Positions 14,503 through 27,055 of a stretch of 64,000 nt of DNA are shown one piece after another (positions within the stretch are counted from its first letter, which is position 1; every line of letters begins with the position of its first letter). The notes beneath the pieces are model-generated. The model saw only the letters and a list, made by a program, of their open reading frames with translations, was not told the origin of the DNA and ran no database searches. The position numbers and the translations under genes are program-made. Origin of the DNA: Metopolophium dirhodum (lineage: Eukaryota; Arthropoda; Insecta; Hemiptera; Aphididae); assembly GCF_019925205.1 (NCBI RefSeq), contig NC_083564.1, positions 8,747,491-8,811,490 of the forward strand, in the 5' to 3' direction.

Positions 14503-14562
14503 TATAAAGAGGGTATAAACATTTATTTTCACTTTGCTTCAGTCCGCGTGTCCGCGAGACGT
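14503..14562 (+). promoter_or_regulatory. Possible core promoter (TATA + Inr-like) with donor-like site
   Basis: Two TATAAA words at 14,503 and 14,514 lie upstream of TCAGTC at 14,539-14,544, which matches the arthropod initiator TCAGTY. The second TATA begins about 27 bp before the initiator A, close to normal spacing. A GTAAGT donor-like word follows at 14,561. All of these words are short and expected by chance in AT-rich DNA, so this is only a candidate. No downstream gene is visible. Confidence 0.2.
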
Positions 14563-14788
14563 AAGTTCTGTTTGGGATAAAAACTCGGACAAAGAAGTTT
14601 TTCGGCTTCTATATTCAGCTTCCTTAATATGGAACAGTGAATTTTATTTCGTTGCGTAAAAATACCGTAGGTGTTCGTACCGAATAAATAACTTTTTGAT
14701 CAATATTAATAAACACTGCATTTATGGGGTTCCGCGTTATACGCTCTAGTTAATTTTATTAATATCTTATAAGTATATTAGTGTGATT

Positions 14789-14820
14789 ACTCGTTCATTA
14801 TAATATTATAATAAACGAGT
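14789..14820. repeat. 32-bp near-perfect palindrome
   Basis: The arms begin ACTCGTT and end AACGAGT around an ATTATAATATTATAAT core. Only one base pair out of sixteen is mismatched. It could form a cruciform or hairpin. No function is evident. Confidence 0.8.
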
Positions 14821-14829
14821 CATAAAGAT

Positions 14830-17800
14830 AACTTATAGTTTAATGAATATCAGAATAATATGCGGTACATCACTATATTTATAAAACATAGGTATGACCC
14901 TACACATATTCGCGTGTACTTTATTCGTGTATATATTATATGTATTGAGATTTCGAATACAAAGGTCTGTTGAACATTAAAACTTTTATGATTATTATAA
15001 TTAAGATATTACTCGAATCATGTAATAAGTAATATGACCATATTTTTACATTTTTTTTTTGTTGCAATTTATACCATATTATAATCAAGTGAAAGTACTT
15101 TATTTAATTTGAACGCAATTCAGCAATATTATACAACACATTATTTTTGTTTATGTTACGGGTAAGAAAACTATCATCATAACCATCTCTAAATTAATGT
15201 CATGCGTAATATTAAAAGTTTCATTTTTTTTTTAGATCACATAATATTATTACTAAAAATATATATTGTATAGTTTCATAAAAATTAAATTTAGTATAAA
15301 CATACTTTGATCGTTATTGATGGGGAATAATAAATAAGTGTGTTAAATTAATGAAGGAATTTCTGCCTAAAGTCTACATAATATTATTAGCTTTTAAAAC
15401 ACAGCCAATGTTTTTAACATAACAACACGTTTCTATGTGTATTTTTAACACCTGCGTTGAAAGTATATATTTTTAATATGATGAGCATACTCAAATTTTC
15501 TATTCTTCATAATATCATATAATATATATATTACATAAATTATATACATTTGTTGAGAACATTTTTTTTTATGAATATAGAATATGGAAGCAATAGTTTT
15601 TTTTATTATTATTTATAATCACGTAAAGTTTATAGACAACTATCCTACCGTTGTTGTGCTGCTCATGAGTAGATTTTTGAAGTAAAAAATTCTGATGCTT
15701 AAAAATATTTATAAACTAATAAACTGTAATATTAGATATTATAATACATGAATAATATAGTTTTTTACAAATAGAAATTTAACAGATATATTTATTGTGC
15801 AATTTAGGATAAATATATATAATTTAATATAATATTATTAAGTATAATTATTTAAAACTGTATTAAAAAAAAAAAAAATACTGTTTTTAGTTGTACATTC
15901 TGACTAGGAAAATGCTTTTTTTTTCTTTATACAAATCCATAACATTTGTAATAATATAGCCACCTAATTTTCATAAAAACGTGTTATATCTTTGAAGTAA
16001 ATTACAAAAATTATGTTCAAATATGTTAGGATAAACATTCAAAGTTTAGTTAAACTAGTTTGTAAATTTGTGTGTGTTTGAGGATCACTAATATAGTTTG
16101 TATGGGTGTAGAACTATAGACCTAGTGACACTGAAATAAAATGAGATATGTTTAGGTATGGTTATGGCTTCTTGATTGTATACTCTGAACAATTTATTAT
16201 TACCTCACAACAAAGTAATATTAAAATGTATTATATTTTTATTGATTTAAAGGTACATTAATATTATTTGTACCTATAAGCAGTTTGTTATAGGTAATTT
16301 CCTTACTTTTTATTTTTTAATTTACTTTTAATGTTCATGCGAGTCTCGATTTAATACAGAATACCTCGGCTGGCTCGGCTTATATATAAAAACTGCTCTT
16401 TAACTTACTCCATCTTGAAGTTTTTTACCATTATTTTATATTAGCATGAAAACTACTATGAAGAATATTTTTCTCGCTAATGCCGAGATTAATGTAATTA
16501 TTTAACTAAAACGCGTATAAGTATTAATTGTTTGGAAATAGGCCAGGTTTGACAATAGTTGTTAATGTCTCTGCATTTTCTCTTGTTTATGATGGAATAA
16601 TAAATCCATGTAAAAAGTATACCTATACGATACATTTTTAATCATATACATATCATATATATTGAAATATCCATCCGATTATTTTTCTCAGCAATTTACA
16701 AACAACAAAAGCAATTCAAATGAACGATCAGTTTCATAAATGCTTTCATATTTCGTAACATGATATATATATATAAAAAAAAATGTATATTATGAATTTA
16801 TGTGTTACACAATTTATATCACAAGAACATATAATATTACAATGCACAAATAAAATACTATTTTGACACTCGCTCTAAAATATTTGACCTATATTTTAAA
16901 TTCTTAGCTAAGCTCGCGCTTTTACGATTTTTGCATTATAGTTTTTATAAATTATTCCCTTATAAAACAACTGCGAATACACTAACAGAAAATCGTATTA
17001 TCTGCTCATGTAAAACACGTTATTCAATGAGTTTTATATATATACATATAAATATATTAAGAAACAAAAAACACACAATGTTCCATTTGAACACTTTCAC
17101 GGAGTATCGTGTCCACTTTATCCACTGTTTTAGGTTAACGTTGTAATTACTGCAAACATGGATGCACTTAAAGACTGTAAATAAATAAAACAGAGATTCG
17201 ATTGAGGAAAAAAAAGATACCGTGGATATTCTCTTTTATGTACGTACCGTGCATATGTAGTGGAAATATATTAGCAGATTAATACAGAAAACAACATATG
17301 TTTGTAATTCCCACAGACCTGAATAAAAATAAAGAGGTGTACCTATACAGTATACATGTTATATATGGGTATTTTCAAGCCCTTGTTTGCTATTCCATTC
17401 AACTGATTATATTATTGGCATGTTATATTGGGAAAATAAACATCGTCATTTTTTGTTTTCTCCTTTGACTCAATAAGAAAACAGAAAAAAAACATCAATG
17501 TATATAACCACTAAATATCTCTTGCTTAATTATTGGTATAGTCTTACTAACATAAATATAATATTATACACTATCGTTAAAATTTGTCTAAGGAAAAAAA
17601 AAATATGGAAAACGAAAAAACTAATTATAACATTTTTATTTTAAATTATTATTATATTATGATTGATTTAAAAACGATTTTGGAACATTGTTGTATTCAT
17701 ATGTTGCTTGTTTATATACAATTTTATTTTAATCCGTAGTTTTTAATACTCGCGAATAGGTAGTTTATAACTATAATCGGATTATACACAATTATTGTCG

Positions 17801-20640
17801 TTGTAAATCAAAACATAATACATTTTTTTACTATAAATCACAAAATGTTTATTTTTGATATAGGTAGGTACTCGTGTTTTATCAACCCATAACTTTTGTT
17901 TTTGATCATTAATTAGTTTTTGTCTAGCCATTTAGTAGAGATAAGTCTATTGTTGAAGATTGTACATGATAAAGGTGTACAAACGCATGTAAGCCCATTG
18001 AAAAAGAGAGGCCGGTAACATGTGTATTATTCATTATACCAAACAATAAAAATAATGAACGTCCATTCATTATGTACAGGGATTGCCAAAAATGGTAAAC
18101 AATAAAAACGTGTCATTCGGTGGAAAATAATAACCCTAAAAAAGTCATTTTTCCCCGCCTATTATATAATACAATATACGTGGATTTATTCACATTTATG
18201 CTATACATAACTGTTTTATGAACAACTAATAATTAACATACACAATTTAATGATTGTATACTACAATGCAATATTTATGAATCTTTCATTAAATTATTTA
18301 ATATATTTACTTTAATTCGTAATTATTTATGGTTTAAATCTCACGGTGAGGTTTAACAAAAGATTCATATTAATATTGTATTTAGGTACTAAAAACAACC
18401 AATTTTAATTTGTGTTTTAATGCAACAGTTAAACAAACTTATTTAGAGAAACATGGTTGGATATATTATCCTGTACATTATTATAATCGATAGGTTGTAT
18501 ACTTGTATCCTAGGAAAACTCAATTTCTAACAAAGTGTTGGTTGTCAGTCACGATATATATTTAATAAAAAAAAAAACAAAACCCAAAAAACAAGTAAAC
18601 TCTTTCTACATAGAAAAACAATAATTAATAACAATGCCTTCATTTTTCCATGGTAGTTTTTAATGTAATATATTATAAACAACCAACGAAGACTATTACA
18701 ATGAAAATGTAAGCAAAGCTTCGTGTCAAATTAAATTTAAAAAAAAACGAAATTTTTTGAACATACTATTATATTTTATTCTTATTTATTATATATTATC
18801 ATACATTTTTTAATTGACATTAACGCCAGAGCGACGTTTCTGAAACATCTACAAGTACAGTACCTAGTTATCAGATTTCACCTACATATTATTGTACGAT
18901 GTATTTTATAATAATTATATATAATTATGTCCGTGTGGGTAATAACTGTGACGTGCTTACCAAAACTTTGTCCAAAGTGCAATCCGAACGTAATGTTATC
19001 AGAAGTCCGTTTTAATAAATTTACCATTTCGTATGGTATCGCTGTATTGTTTGTACTCGAATTTTATTATACCTATTGTGTGATTGCTCAACATTAGGAA
19101 GTCCGAAACATTACACTGCTTTACAATCGCGGACAAGTCAAATAAACCCGAAGGTCATTGGATATGGCTCGCACGTTGCTAACCCTTTTCAATTTACTAT
19201 CAATGTACATTATACACCAGTCGAAGTTATTATTGTGGCAATGCTATTTTACACCCCGAGGCTTTATGAGTTGTAGAGAAATAGGTTTACGACTCTTAAA
19301 ATATTTGCGTTTCGTGGTATTTTAGATCATTTTAAATTCAGAACACACGCATAGGAAACGATTTAAAACCCGTCGCCATAGATTAATTGTTCGGCATGAT
19401 TGGGAATGGGTTGGGGGGGGGGGGAGAGATCCATTTAGATTTATGCCGGATGATAAACTGACGGTAGTTTAAAGAATCCATCAATTTTATATTGGGTACT
19501 GTCGTTTTATTAGCCAACATTCGTATTATAATTTTGAAAAATATCCAATAATGTTTTACCATAATAATATTTCACTATTACAAAATAAATGATATAAATT
19601 ATGTTTTTTTCCAAAACACCTTTTCATAAAATTAACAAAACGGCAAAAGCTTTTTCGACGAATTTGTAATTAAACAAAAACAAAAAAATAACGCAGCGAA
19701 ACATTCACAGACTCTCGTGATGACGTCAACCATCATAATATAAAAATAGGATTACAAATAAGTGCGTTAAGACATTAAAAAACATATAAAATATTGGAAT
19801 TTTTTTAAAAACTTGTATTTTAGTTTTATGTTTGTTCCAAACCTTGTGTTCCAATATTGTTTTACATTTCCTTAATAACGTATTGTAATTGTGTAAAATA
19901 GTTTATATAATATATTTTCCATGAAATAATAGTATACACTAATTAATATATTGTGCTACACAGTAAATGTTCGTAACAAGTAAATTAATACAGATTAAAA
20001 AAAAATACCTTTAAAATATATTTATTTATATATAGATCTCAAATGTACTATTCATTGTTGTGATAACAAACAATGAATTAATACAAATAATGAATAAATG
20101 ATAACAAAAAAAAAAACCCATTCAAATTGTTTTGATGAATCTTAGATAGTTGGCGAAATATTGTTCGTACATCATATTATACTCCAAGGCTGTGATATTT
20201 GACGAACATTATTTAAATTTTTTTATGGTATACTGTCTTTTATTTTTATTTTATTTAGTTAGTCGATGGTAACAATTTTTCAAACTGTAAAATTTGATAG
20301 TTGCAATTCGTAATAAATTACGAATTAGTTTCTTTATGGTAAATCAAATTCGAAGCGCACATTATATATTATACGCCCCTTCATCGCCATTGGGAAATTT
20401 ATTATGTTATCAAAATGCAATGCTAGGATGATGTAGTATTATTGTTGTATTACTATACAAAAACATTATGTTGTGTCAATAAATCAAACGCGTTAACTCA
20501 AAAACATACAGCTATTTTTATAAATCAATTAATAATGGAAGTTTTGGGAGGGCTTAGTATTTTCTCGGAATTTCCATGCGTCATTTCAAAAACCTAAATG
20601 ACATATTAGTGTATATTACTACCCTTATTGTAACGCTGTG
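14830..20640. other. AT-rich non-coding stretch
   Basis: No gene supported. The frame at 19,076-19,276 and the one at 16,931-17,146 have no recognisable motif. Small items: a 12-G tract at 19,413-19,424 and a palindromic CRE (TGACGTCA) at 19,721-19,728. Confidence 0.55.
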
Positions 20641-20652
20641 ACCGTAATATAT

Positions 20653-20946
20653 ATAATATATATATATTTTTTTTTTAATTGATCTTGAGCCCGGCAACTT
20701 AGGCCATTAGCTATTTTTGTTTTGTAGGTTTTTATGTCGGTAAGGGGAGGAACACGTGTGTGTTAGTTTTGGCAGAATTTTTGATTTGGGCACCCGTAGG
20801 TGTCTGCCATGCCCGGGTGGGGGATGGCGGCACTTGTTCTCCGGACACAGTGACTTGTTCGAAGAAAAATACCACCCATGACCGAGGATCGAACCCGGGT
20901 CGGCTGCGTTGCAGCCGACGCCTTAGTCCGCTCGGCCACTCCGTTC
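20653..20946 (-). mobile_element. tRNA-derived SINE, minus strand
   Basis: On the minus strand the element begins with a tRNA-like head. An intact Pol III box A, TGGCCGAGCGG, is the complement of 20,928-20,938, and an intact box B, GGTTCGATCC, is the complement of 20,886-20,895. The box A sequence and the self-complementary arm between the boxes (GTCGGCTGC...GCAGCCGAC) resemble a serine or leucine tRNA. A family-specific body follows, then an A-rich tail at about 20,666-20,678. An 11-bp direct repeat, CCGTAATATAT, flanks it at 20,642-20,652 and 20,947-20,957 and is the likely target-site duplication, although its first bases may overlap the GGG start of the element. The body matches the plus-strand copy at 44,120, for example at CACCCGGGCATGGCAGA and AATGGCCTAAGTT. 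The open frames over it on both strands are not genes. Confidence 0.92.
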
Positions 20947-20957
20947 CCGTAATATAT

Positions 20958-22515
20958 TTATGTTTCGATCCACTTGTGCCCAAATGGCAAATATCTATTA
21001 TTTTGTTGTGGCATTTTTGTGCGGCTGACGATGACGCCCCGTATGATTGATCATTATACATATAAATTTTGCAGATCTTTTGTATACCTGACCCACTTAA
21101 TTATGTAATTGTTGTCGTTTACACAACAAGACAACACTATAATATGAATTAGGTACTTATGTGTTTTTATTTTTTTTAAACCATTTTTCAAAGTACTTAG
21201 TTGGTTTTGTTTACCAATATAATTGCAATCAGTTTAAGATGTCATTATTTTATCATTTACAAAACTTCACATTTATGAAATATAGATGAAAATATATTAT
21301 ATATTAAGACGAGATTTACAAATGTTGCGTTAAAGTCTGTGATTATCTGGTTATACTCGGATTATTTAAAATAGAATTATAACATTCATTATCAAGCTAA
21401 ATGAACACATTTTGTACGTTAAATTTAATTTCAATGTTATATTATGTGTGTCTTAGGAATCATTGAAATATAAAAACATAAAAATATTAACTTGCGTGTT
21501 TAAATAATTCCTAATTTGTTACGATAATATGTTTAGGTAATAATTGAAGTCGAGTAAAGTATTTGCAATTCCTAACTCTATTATTATCATTGAATAGTTC
21601 AAATTCCATATAAATTAATACATTTTTTTGATAAACCATAAATCCTAAATGAAAATTTATAAGCTTAACACTATTTGTCACTTTTAAATTATAGGTTTGA
21701 TAAAATCTAATTTTATATAAGTCTTAACAGCCACAGATCATGAACGAACACCGGATGTCCAATAGCATCTTTAAATTTGGTGTATTCCCTTGAAATAAGT
21801 CAGATGTATCTTAGATATATATATGAATTTATGTTAATTTAATAACTAAATATTTGTTGGTTATATTTTATGGCTAATATTACAGACTTGTTTTTATTAA
21901 TTAATATAATGTGTGGTTTCTAATTAATTATTAATTTTTTATTGGCGACTCAACTAGGATAACTTAAACATTCTTCTAGGTGTACATTTAATTAATAGTG
22001 GTCAATTTCCTGTAAATCGTGCATTGCACTTAAATACTTAATGCATAATATATTATTTTAATTTGTCGGCCTATATTTATTATTTTTCTTTAGTAAAATA
22101 TTATAGTTAACATATACACTAACGAGCGTTCACAATTATACAGAGTTTTATGTCGTTTACTTAATTATAATAAAGGTAATTATATTTTCCACGTTAAGTT
22201 ATAATAACCTAGGTACGTAAAGTGGGTAAAAATTAATGACATTATATTTTACCGTATCGCGTAATAATGATATTATATTATTTAGTATAGCAATGTTATA
22301 GTATAATTCCGTTGTAGGAAATCTGCTCAGCTTGTACATAAAAAAAGAAAAATATGTATAAACATAAAGCCGCAGTCTACGGAACTCTGCAGGCGGACTG
22401 TTTAAAAACGAAAATATAATAGAAAGTACAATAAAAAGGCAATCCACTGATATATATGTATAATATTTTATATTACATCGTGTGACCTACTTCGTACTGA
22501 TAAAAAACCTTATGT
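20958..22515. other. AT-rich non-coding stretch
   Basis: No gene or element recognised. The 82-codon minus-strand frame at 22,199-22,447 is AT-driven. Confidence 0.55.
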
Positions 22516-22519
22516 CCTC

Positions 22520-23460
22520 TTCGGTGTGTGTAAAAAAAATACAACTCTTAAAAACTTAGGGATCGCGCGCGCACACATACACACACGTGCGCTCGTCGGA
22601 GTGAGGGTTGGTGTCGTCGGGGGGGGGGGGGGGGGGGGACACACCGAGCCGATGCTATTGCTCCGATGCCCCTGCTGCCACCACCACCACCACCGCCGCC
22701 GCCGACCACACCGCGCAATCGTGTGCGTTTGCACATGCCGTTTGTTCGTTTCGCATTACCATAATGAACGACCGTCCTGCGATCCGAGTAAGTACAACGG
22801 GTGGGCTACCGCGCGAGTGTACGGTTTTGTCGACGGTGACTCGTATCGTCGTCTCCGCTGTTATCGTTGTAGTTGTGTCATCGTCACCTTCGTAATTGCG
22901 AGATACCCTGCCTGCAACGCATAATTCGTATACCATGAACCTATACCCCGCGGTCTTTAATTCACCCCTCTCCCCGCAGTCGTTCCGTTGCGAGGATAAC
23001 AAGCTGCCAAACACCGACCGAGGGCTATACGACGGACAAAACGCGCCTTAAACCCGAGTTCTCTCCACAGATTGTCGTTGTCGTAAAACGCCCTTCCCCC
23101 CCTCCCCTACCATCATCACCATCCTCCGGACACTCCGGCGATCAGCCCTCTGCGTAGCACCGGAGCGTACCGCGGACACGGTATTCGCGGCTCAGATTGT
23201 CGTTAATCATTGTGCTCGACGGCGTCGTCGGTGGCGATGGTTTAAGAGTTGACACGACCACGGTTTTGTCGCACCACGTATATTACCAGGTTACCTACCA
23301 CCGCCACACGCAGTCCGACGACGGATGATTATACATTTAAATTATAATATTATGGTGATTATATTATATTATGCCATTATGATATTATAAGCGTGCGGTC
23401 GGTGTCACGGGGTCGAGGCTCGAGGATTATTCGTCCCCGCGGCGATTCGAGTATAATATC
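22520..23460. other. Largest GC-rich island, possible promoter or first exon
   Basis: About 940 bp of GC- and CpG-rich DNA in AT-rich surroundings. It opens with CG/CA alternation, then an uninterrupted run of 20 G at 22,619-22,638, then (CCA)n(CCG)n at 22,677-22,704. The overlapping frames on both strands here are glycine, proline, threonine or valine runs caused by these repeats and are not called. An ATG at 22,764 begins an eight-codon stretch (MNDRPAIR) that runs straight into CGA|GTAAGTAC, a good donor consensus, so a short coding first exon on the plus strand is conceivable. A donor-like GTAAGTG also exists on the minus strand near 23,510, which weakens any strand argument. CAGATTGTCGTT occurs twice, near 23,070 and 23,194. 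Confidence 0.4.
22619..22638. repeat. G homopolymer tract (20 G)
   Basis: Longest G run in the window, inside the GC-rich island. A (CCA)n(CCG)n triplet repeat follows at 22,677-22,704. Confidence 0.9.
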
Positions 23461-23847
23461 GTATTGTAATTCATACTAACTGTTATTATCTTCGGATGAG
23501 ACATCACTTACCGGTAAGGTATATGCGATCGACGCCAAATCGGTTGAGCAAATCCGTACTCGACACGATATAACAACCCGATTAGATGCTTGTGGAAATC
23601 GTCATTTAACCATCATTATGGTTTACTCCACTCGTAGAACATAACACGTGTTTTTTTTTTTTAATGTCGAGTGAGTCACTTGTCTTATCCATTGTACATA
23701 CAACTAACAGACACTTTTAACACTCACGATACTCAATCTATTTCGGTAGATTTTGAATTAAAAATTATAATCGATGGTTTTCCAGTTCACAATACAGAAA
23801 AAATGGAATGAAATTATTTATTTTTTTTTCAAAGTTATGTATTTAAT

Positions 23848-24514
23848 CAGTGTTCGGAACGTTCACTAAAAAAACGAACTCGTTCACGTCCACGTTCAGT
23901 CCTTAAAAAAGGAACTCGTTCACGTTCACGTTCTTTTAAAAAACGATCGCGTTCATTGGGTCGTTCATTTAATTTTTTTTTTATGTATCGTTAGCCTGCA
24001 GTCAATATAAAAATTAAAAACCCTTAAACATATACGACTCAACCAAAAAATAAAAATAAAATTTAGACTTTAGAGCATATACAATTTATAAAGTATCTGA
24101 ATTAATTTTTAATATCTGACACGTTATTTGCATTACATTTGCATGAGGATTTCCTAGTGATCAAATTAAGCGAATACTAGGATACTTATTATGATAAACC
24201 GATTAGGTTTATTACAAATTCGTGGAAATCATAATATTATTGTTGTTGTATGTCTTGCCGGGGACACTGGAATTTCACGTATTTAATTTATACCTATATT
24301 TTGCAATCAAACAAATATTATAGGAATTATAATGGGAAAAATGAAAATATTGTTATTACAATGTTATTAATTTATTTATTTTATACGTATAATATTTATT
24401 AAATGGTAAATAAATTCAACGTCTTAAAAATCGATCAAATTCATTAAAAATATAAACGTCGTTCACGTTTACGTTTTATTAACAAAAAACGAACGACGTT
24501 CTTTCCAAACACTG
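23848..24514. mobile_element. Non-autonomous hAT-type DNA transposon, 667 bp
   Basis: The terminal inverted repeats begin CAGTGTTCGGAA on the left and CAGTGTTTGGAA on the right (reverse complement). The element is flanked by a perfect 8-bp duplication, TATTTAAT, at 23,840-23,847 and 24,515-24,522. An 8-bp duplication with CAG-type ends is the mark of the hAT superfamily. Just inside both ends are repeated GTTCACGTTC and ACGTCGTTC words, a subterminal repeat arrangement usual for hAT transposase binding. There is no transposase frame, so it must have been moved in trans. The interior is AT-rich without features. Confidence 0.9.
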
Positions 24515-24522
24515 TATTTAAT

Positions 24523-25318
24523 ATATTACTACAAATATTAAAAATGTATTGGATCTATTCTAATATGGAGATATAAAATTTTAAAAATATACCTAACCAA
24601 CCCACGACATTAAGTACAACATGTATATTGCAATTACAACCTGGCCATAAGTGATAATTATTTATAATTTTGATACATACGTATCAAAATAATAATAAAG
24701 AAAAAAATAATAAGCTCCTTAAAAAATCGTATTTGTAGAGATAGCAGATAATAAACTATATGTATCCATTTCGATTTGAATTCAAATAGTCACACATAAT
24801 AATAGATGTAAAAAAAAATGAAAAACTAAATTGCATTCAATGTTAATAAAACTATATTGAACTATAAAATAACAAGACACTAAACAAAATAACTCTTTTA
24901 ACTTTTGGTCCCCTACTTACATTTAAAAAGTTTGTTTTTATTGAACACAATTCAACATCAGCTATATTTCGACCATTGTACTATTATGGATATAAAATGA
25001 GAATAATATGAAAATGAAGATCAATACGCGTGTAACTAAATGATTACTCGCAAATTCAAATATTTGATTATATAGTTGATTACATAAATATGCGCTTATG
25101 TCAGAATAATATGTGAAATATTTTAATTAATGAAATATCTGATCGATAAATTTGTTATTTATATTTCAACAATATTGAAATAATTTTATCTCTCGATTTA
25201 ACTACTGCCGTAATTCCTAACACCACACGATGTTATTATAAACAACGCCATGAATAGTTTCACTAAAACTTTTTTGACACTAAATGTGTTATGTTATGTT
25301 TTAAATAATCGGTGGTTT
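24523..25318. other. AT-rich non-coding stretch
   Basis: Contains a 10-bp-stem inverted repeat, ATTTTGATAC with GTATCAAAAT, at 24,667-24,690 around a 4-base loop. Nothing else was recognised. Confidence 0.6.
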
Positions 25319-25810
25319 ACGTAAATATAATATCACGTCTTATAATGTTTCGTTAGGGTTTAAAGATATTAAGTTTAAAACTCGATCTGAAAATAATTTA
25401 CATTATAATATTATATTTACATTATATACTATTATAATTACAATAATATAAAACTGTTTTCGAGTGTTTTATAATCTTTACATTACGTCTATTGGTTTGA
25501 TTGGAAAAAATGTATACAGTAAAACCTCCTTATAATGAAATCGCTCGTACCAAACTTATTTTTCCGTTACAAAAGAGTTTCTGCTATAGAGAGACTAAAA
25601 TATACGAGGTATTGGTAAACGGGATCGTTACTATTTTCCGTCGTAAGACCTTACATTGGTCCGTTATAAGGAGGTTTTACTGTGGGTATACACTTTTTGT
25701 AAAAACACAACACATACTGTGTACAACTGTTTATCGTTAACTTGCATGTGCTAGTGTAGGAGAAAGGTGCACATAAGTGAAAAGTAAAATTCACAAACAC
25801 TATGAATGAT
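25319..25810 (+). repeat. Tandem duplication, copy 1 (with MITE)
   Basis: This copy aligns through most of its length with 25,869-26,185. Shared landmarks in order are TATAATGTTT, an ACTCGATCTGA-like block, AAACTNGTTT...TGTTTTAT, TTGGAAAAAA, TTTTTGTAAAA followed by CACAACACATA, and GGCTAGTGTAGGA-like sequence. Substitutions and small indels are frequent, so the duplication is old. It differs from copy 2 chiefly by the MITE at 25,517-25,682. Confidence 0.75.
25517..25682. mobile_element. pogo/Tc1-mariner-like MITE, 166 bp
   Basis: Perfect 19-bp terminal inverted repeats, CAGTAAAACCTCCTTATAA at 25,517-25,535 and its complement at 25,664-25,682. The left flank is TA, as expected for Tc1/mariner/pogo insertion. 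The right flank now reads TG, with a TA six bases further on, so the target duplication has decayed or extra bases were added. The CAGTAAAACCTC start resembles pogo/Tigger ends (family knowledge from memory). The second copy of the surrounding duplication lacks the element, which confirms its boundaries. The 79-codon frame running through it is not a gene. Confidence 0.88.
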
Positions 25811-25868
25811 AAATCTAAGATAATTTCTTTATTAAAAACCGTTTGTTTGTTTCTAACAATCGCAGTGT

Positions 25869-26185
25869 TACGTTGATATAATACTACTCACCTATAATGT
25901 TTTGATTTGATTTTTAGAAGATAATATATATTTGAGAACTCTATCTGAATATAATAGACATAATTATTATCTATTATTATAATGACGATATAAAACTCGT
26001 TTCTAAATGTTTTATTATCATTACAATAGTATGACTATTAGTTCGACTGGAAAAAAGTCAATACAATTTTTGTAAAACACAACACATAGTGCGTACAGCT
26101 GTTTGTTGTTAACTTGTATGGGCTAGTGTAGGAGGAAGGTCTATGCACACATGTGAAACGCGAAATACACAAACACTAATGATCA
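25869..26185 (+). repeat. Tandem duplication, copy 2 (empty site)
   Basis: Diverged partner of 25,319-25,810. At the position of the MITE it reads GGAAAAAAGTCAATACAATTTTTG without insertion, so it is a natural empty site. Confidence 0.75.
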
Positions 26186-26189
26186 TTTT

Positions 26190-27050
26190 TGCTAAAAACA
26201 TACTCAAATGAAACGCACACACGCCCTTGTATAGACGGAATTGAACTCCTCAAAGACGGTCGGTATCAAATCCTCTTAAAGTGAAAACAAAATGAAATTA
26301 ATTTGTTTCGATGTTTACACTACTTTTCGAGTAGTACCTTAAGTAACATGCTATACAAATCGTGTACCTAATACTTATTAATGTTAATGCAGTTATCGTA
26401 CACGAAAAGTTGTCTTCGTAATGTTGAGCGCTATTATCAATGATAATAAATACGCTCGCATTATTTATTTATTTAAATGTATACTCATCATGGTATTATC
26501 AATATTAAAATAAGGTGATAAACATACAATTATACTGTCTATAGTAGGTATAGATATCGTTAAATTTTAATTAAATTACAAAAAAAAAAACTATGCGTTT
26601 GTTTTATAACTTTATTCTATTGACTTTACTAATCGATCCAAGTGATAATGATAAACTTAAACTGTTATTGGGAGGTACATTAAAATAACACGAATTATTA
26701 GAAATACAAATATAACGTACATACGAAATTAATATAAACAAATTGTACAAGATTATTGCAACGGATATAATTACTTTGGTGGTACTTTAATAATTAACCT
26801 CAGGTATGCGTGGCTACTAAAATAAAATTGCTCAATAAATTCAATAAAATACATATGTACAATAACATATAATTAACTCAGACCGTAAACCTTGTTTTAA
26901 AAATTATAATAAAATGATAAAATCTTTTTTGGCCAATAAATTATCTTATTTTATCTATAATTATCGCTATAATCAATTCTAAATGATTGTGATTTATGAA
27001 TGGAATTATTTATATTGATTTTATAACATGATGTTAATTTAAAAAAAACA
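26190..27050. other. AT-rich non-coding stretch
   Basis: Nothing recognised. Confidence 0.55.
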
Positions 27051-27055
27051 AATGC

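Noticed and set aside
14107..14532. 141-codon frame on the minus strand
   Set aside because: Starts at GTG, ends in a low-complexity TH/HT repeat, and no family is recognisable.
20732..21061. Frames of 96 and 109 codons on both strands
   Set aside because: They lie over the tRNA-derived SINE.
22526..23014. Five overlapping frames of 62-132 codons on both strands
   Set aside because: All are glycine, proline, valine or threonine runs from G20 and CCA/CCG repeats.
24904..24925. TTGGTCCCCT, the first ten bases of miR-133
   Set aside because: The match stops after ten bases and no complementary arm is present nearby, so there is no hairpin.
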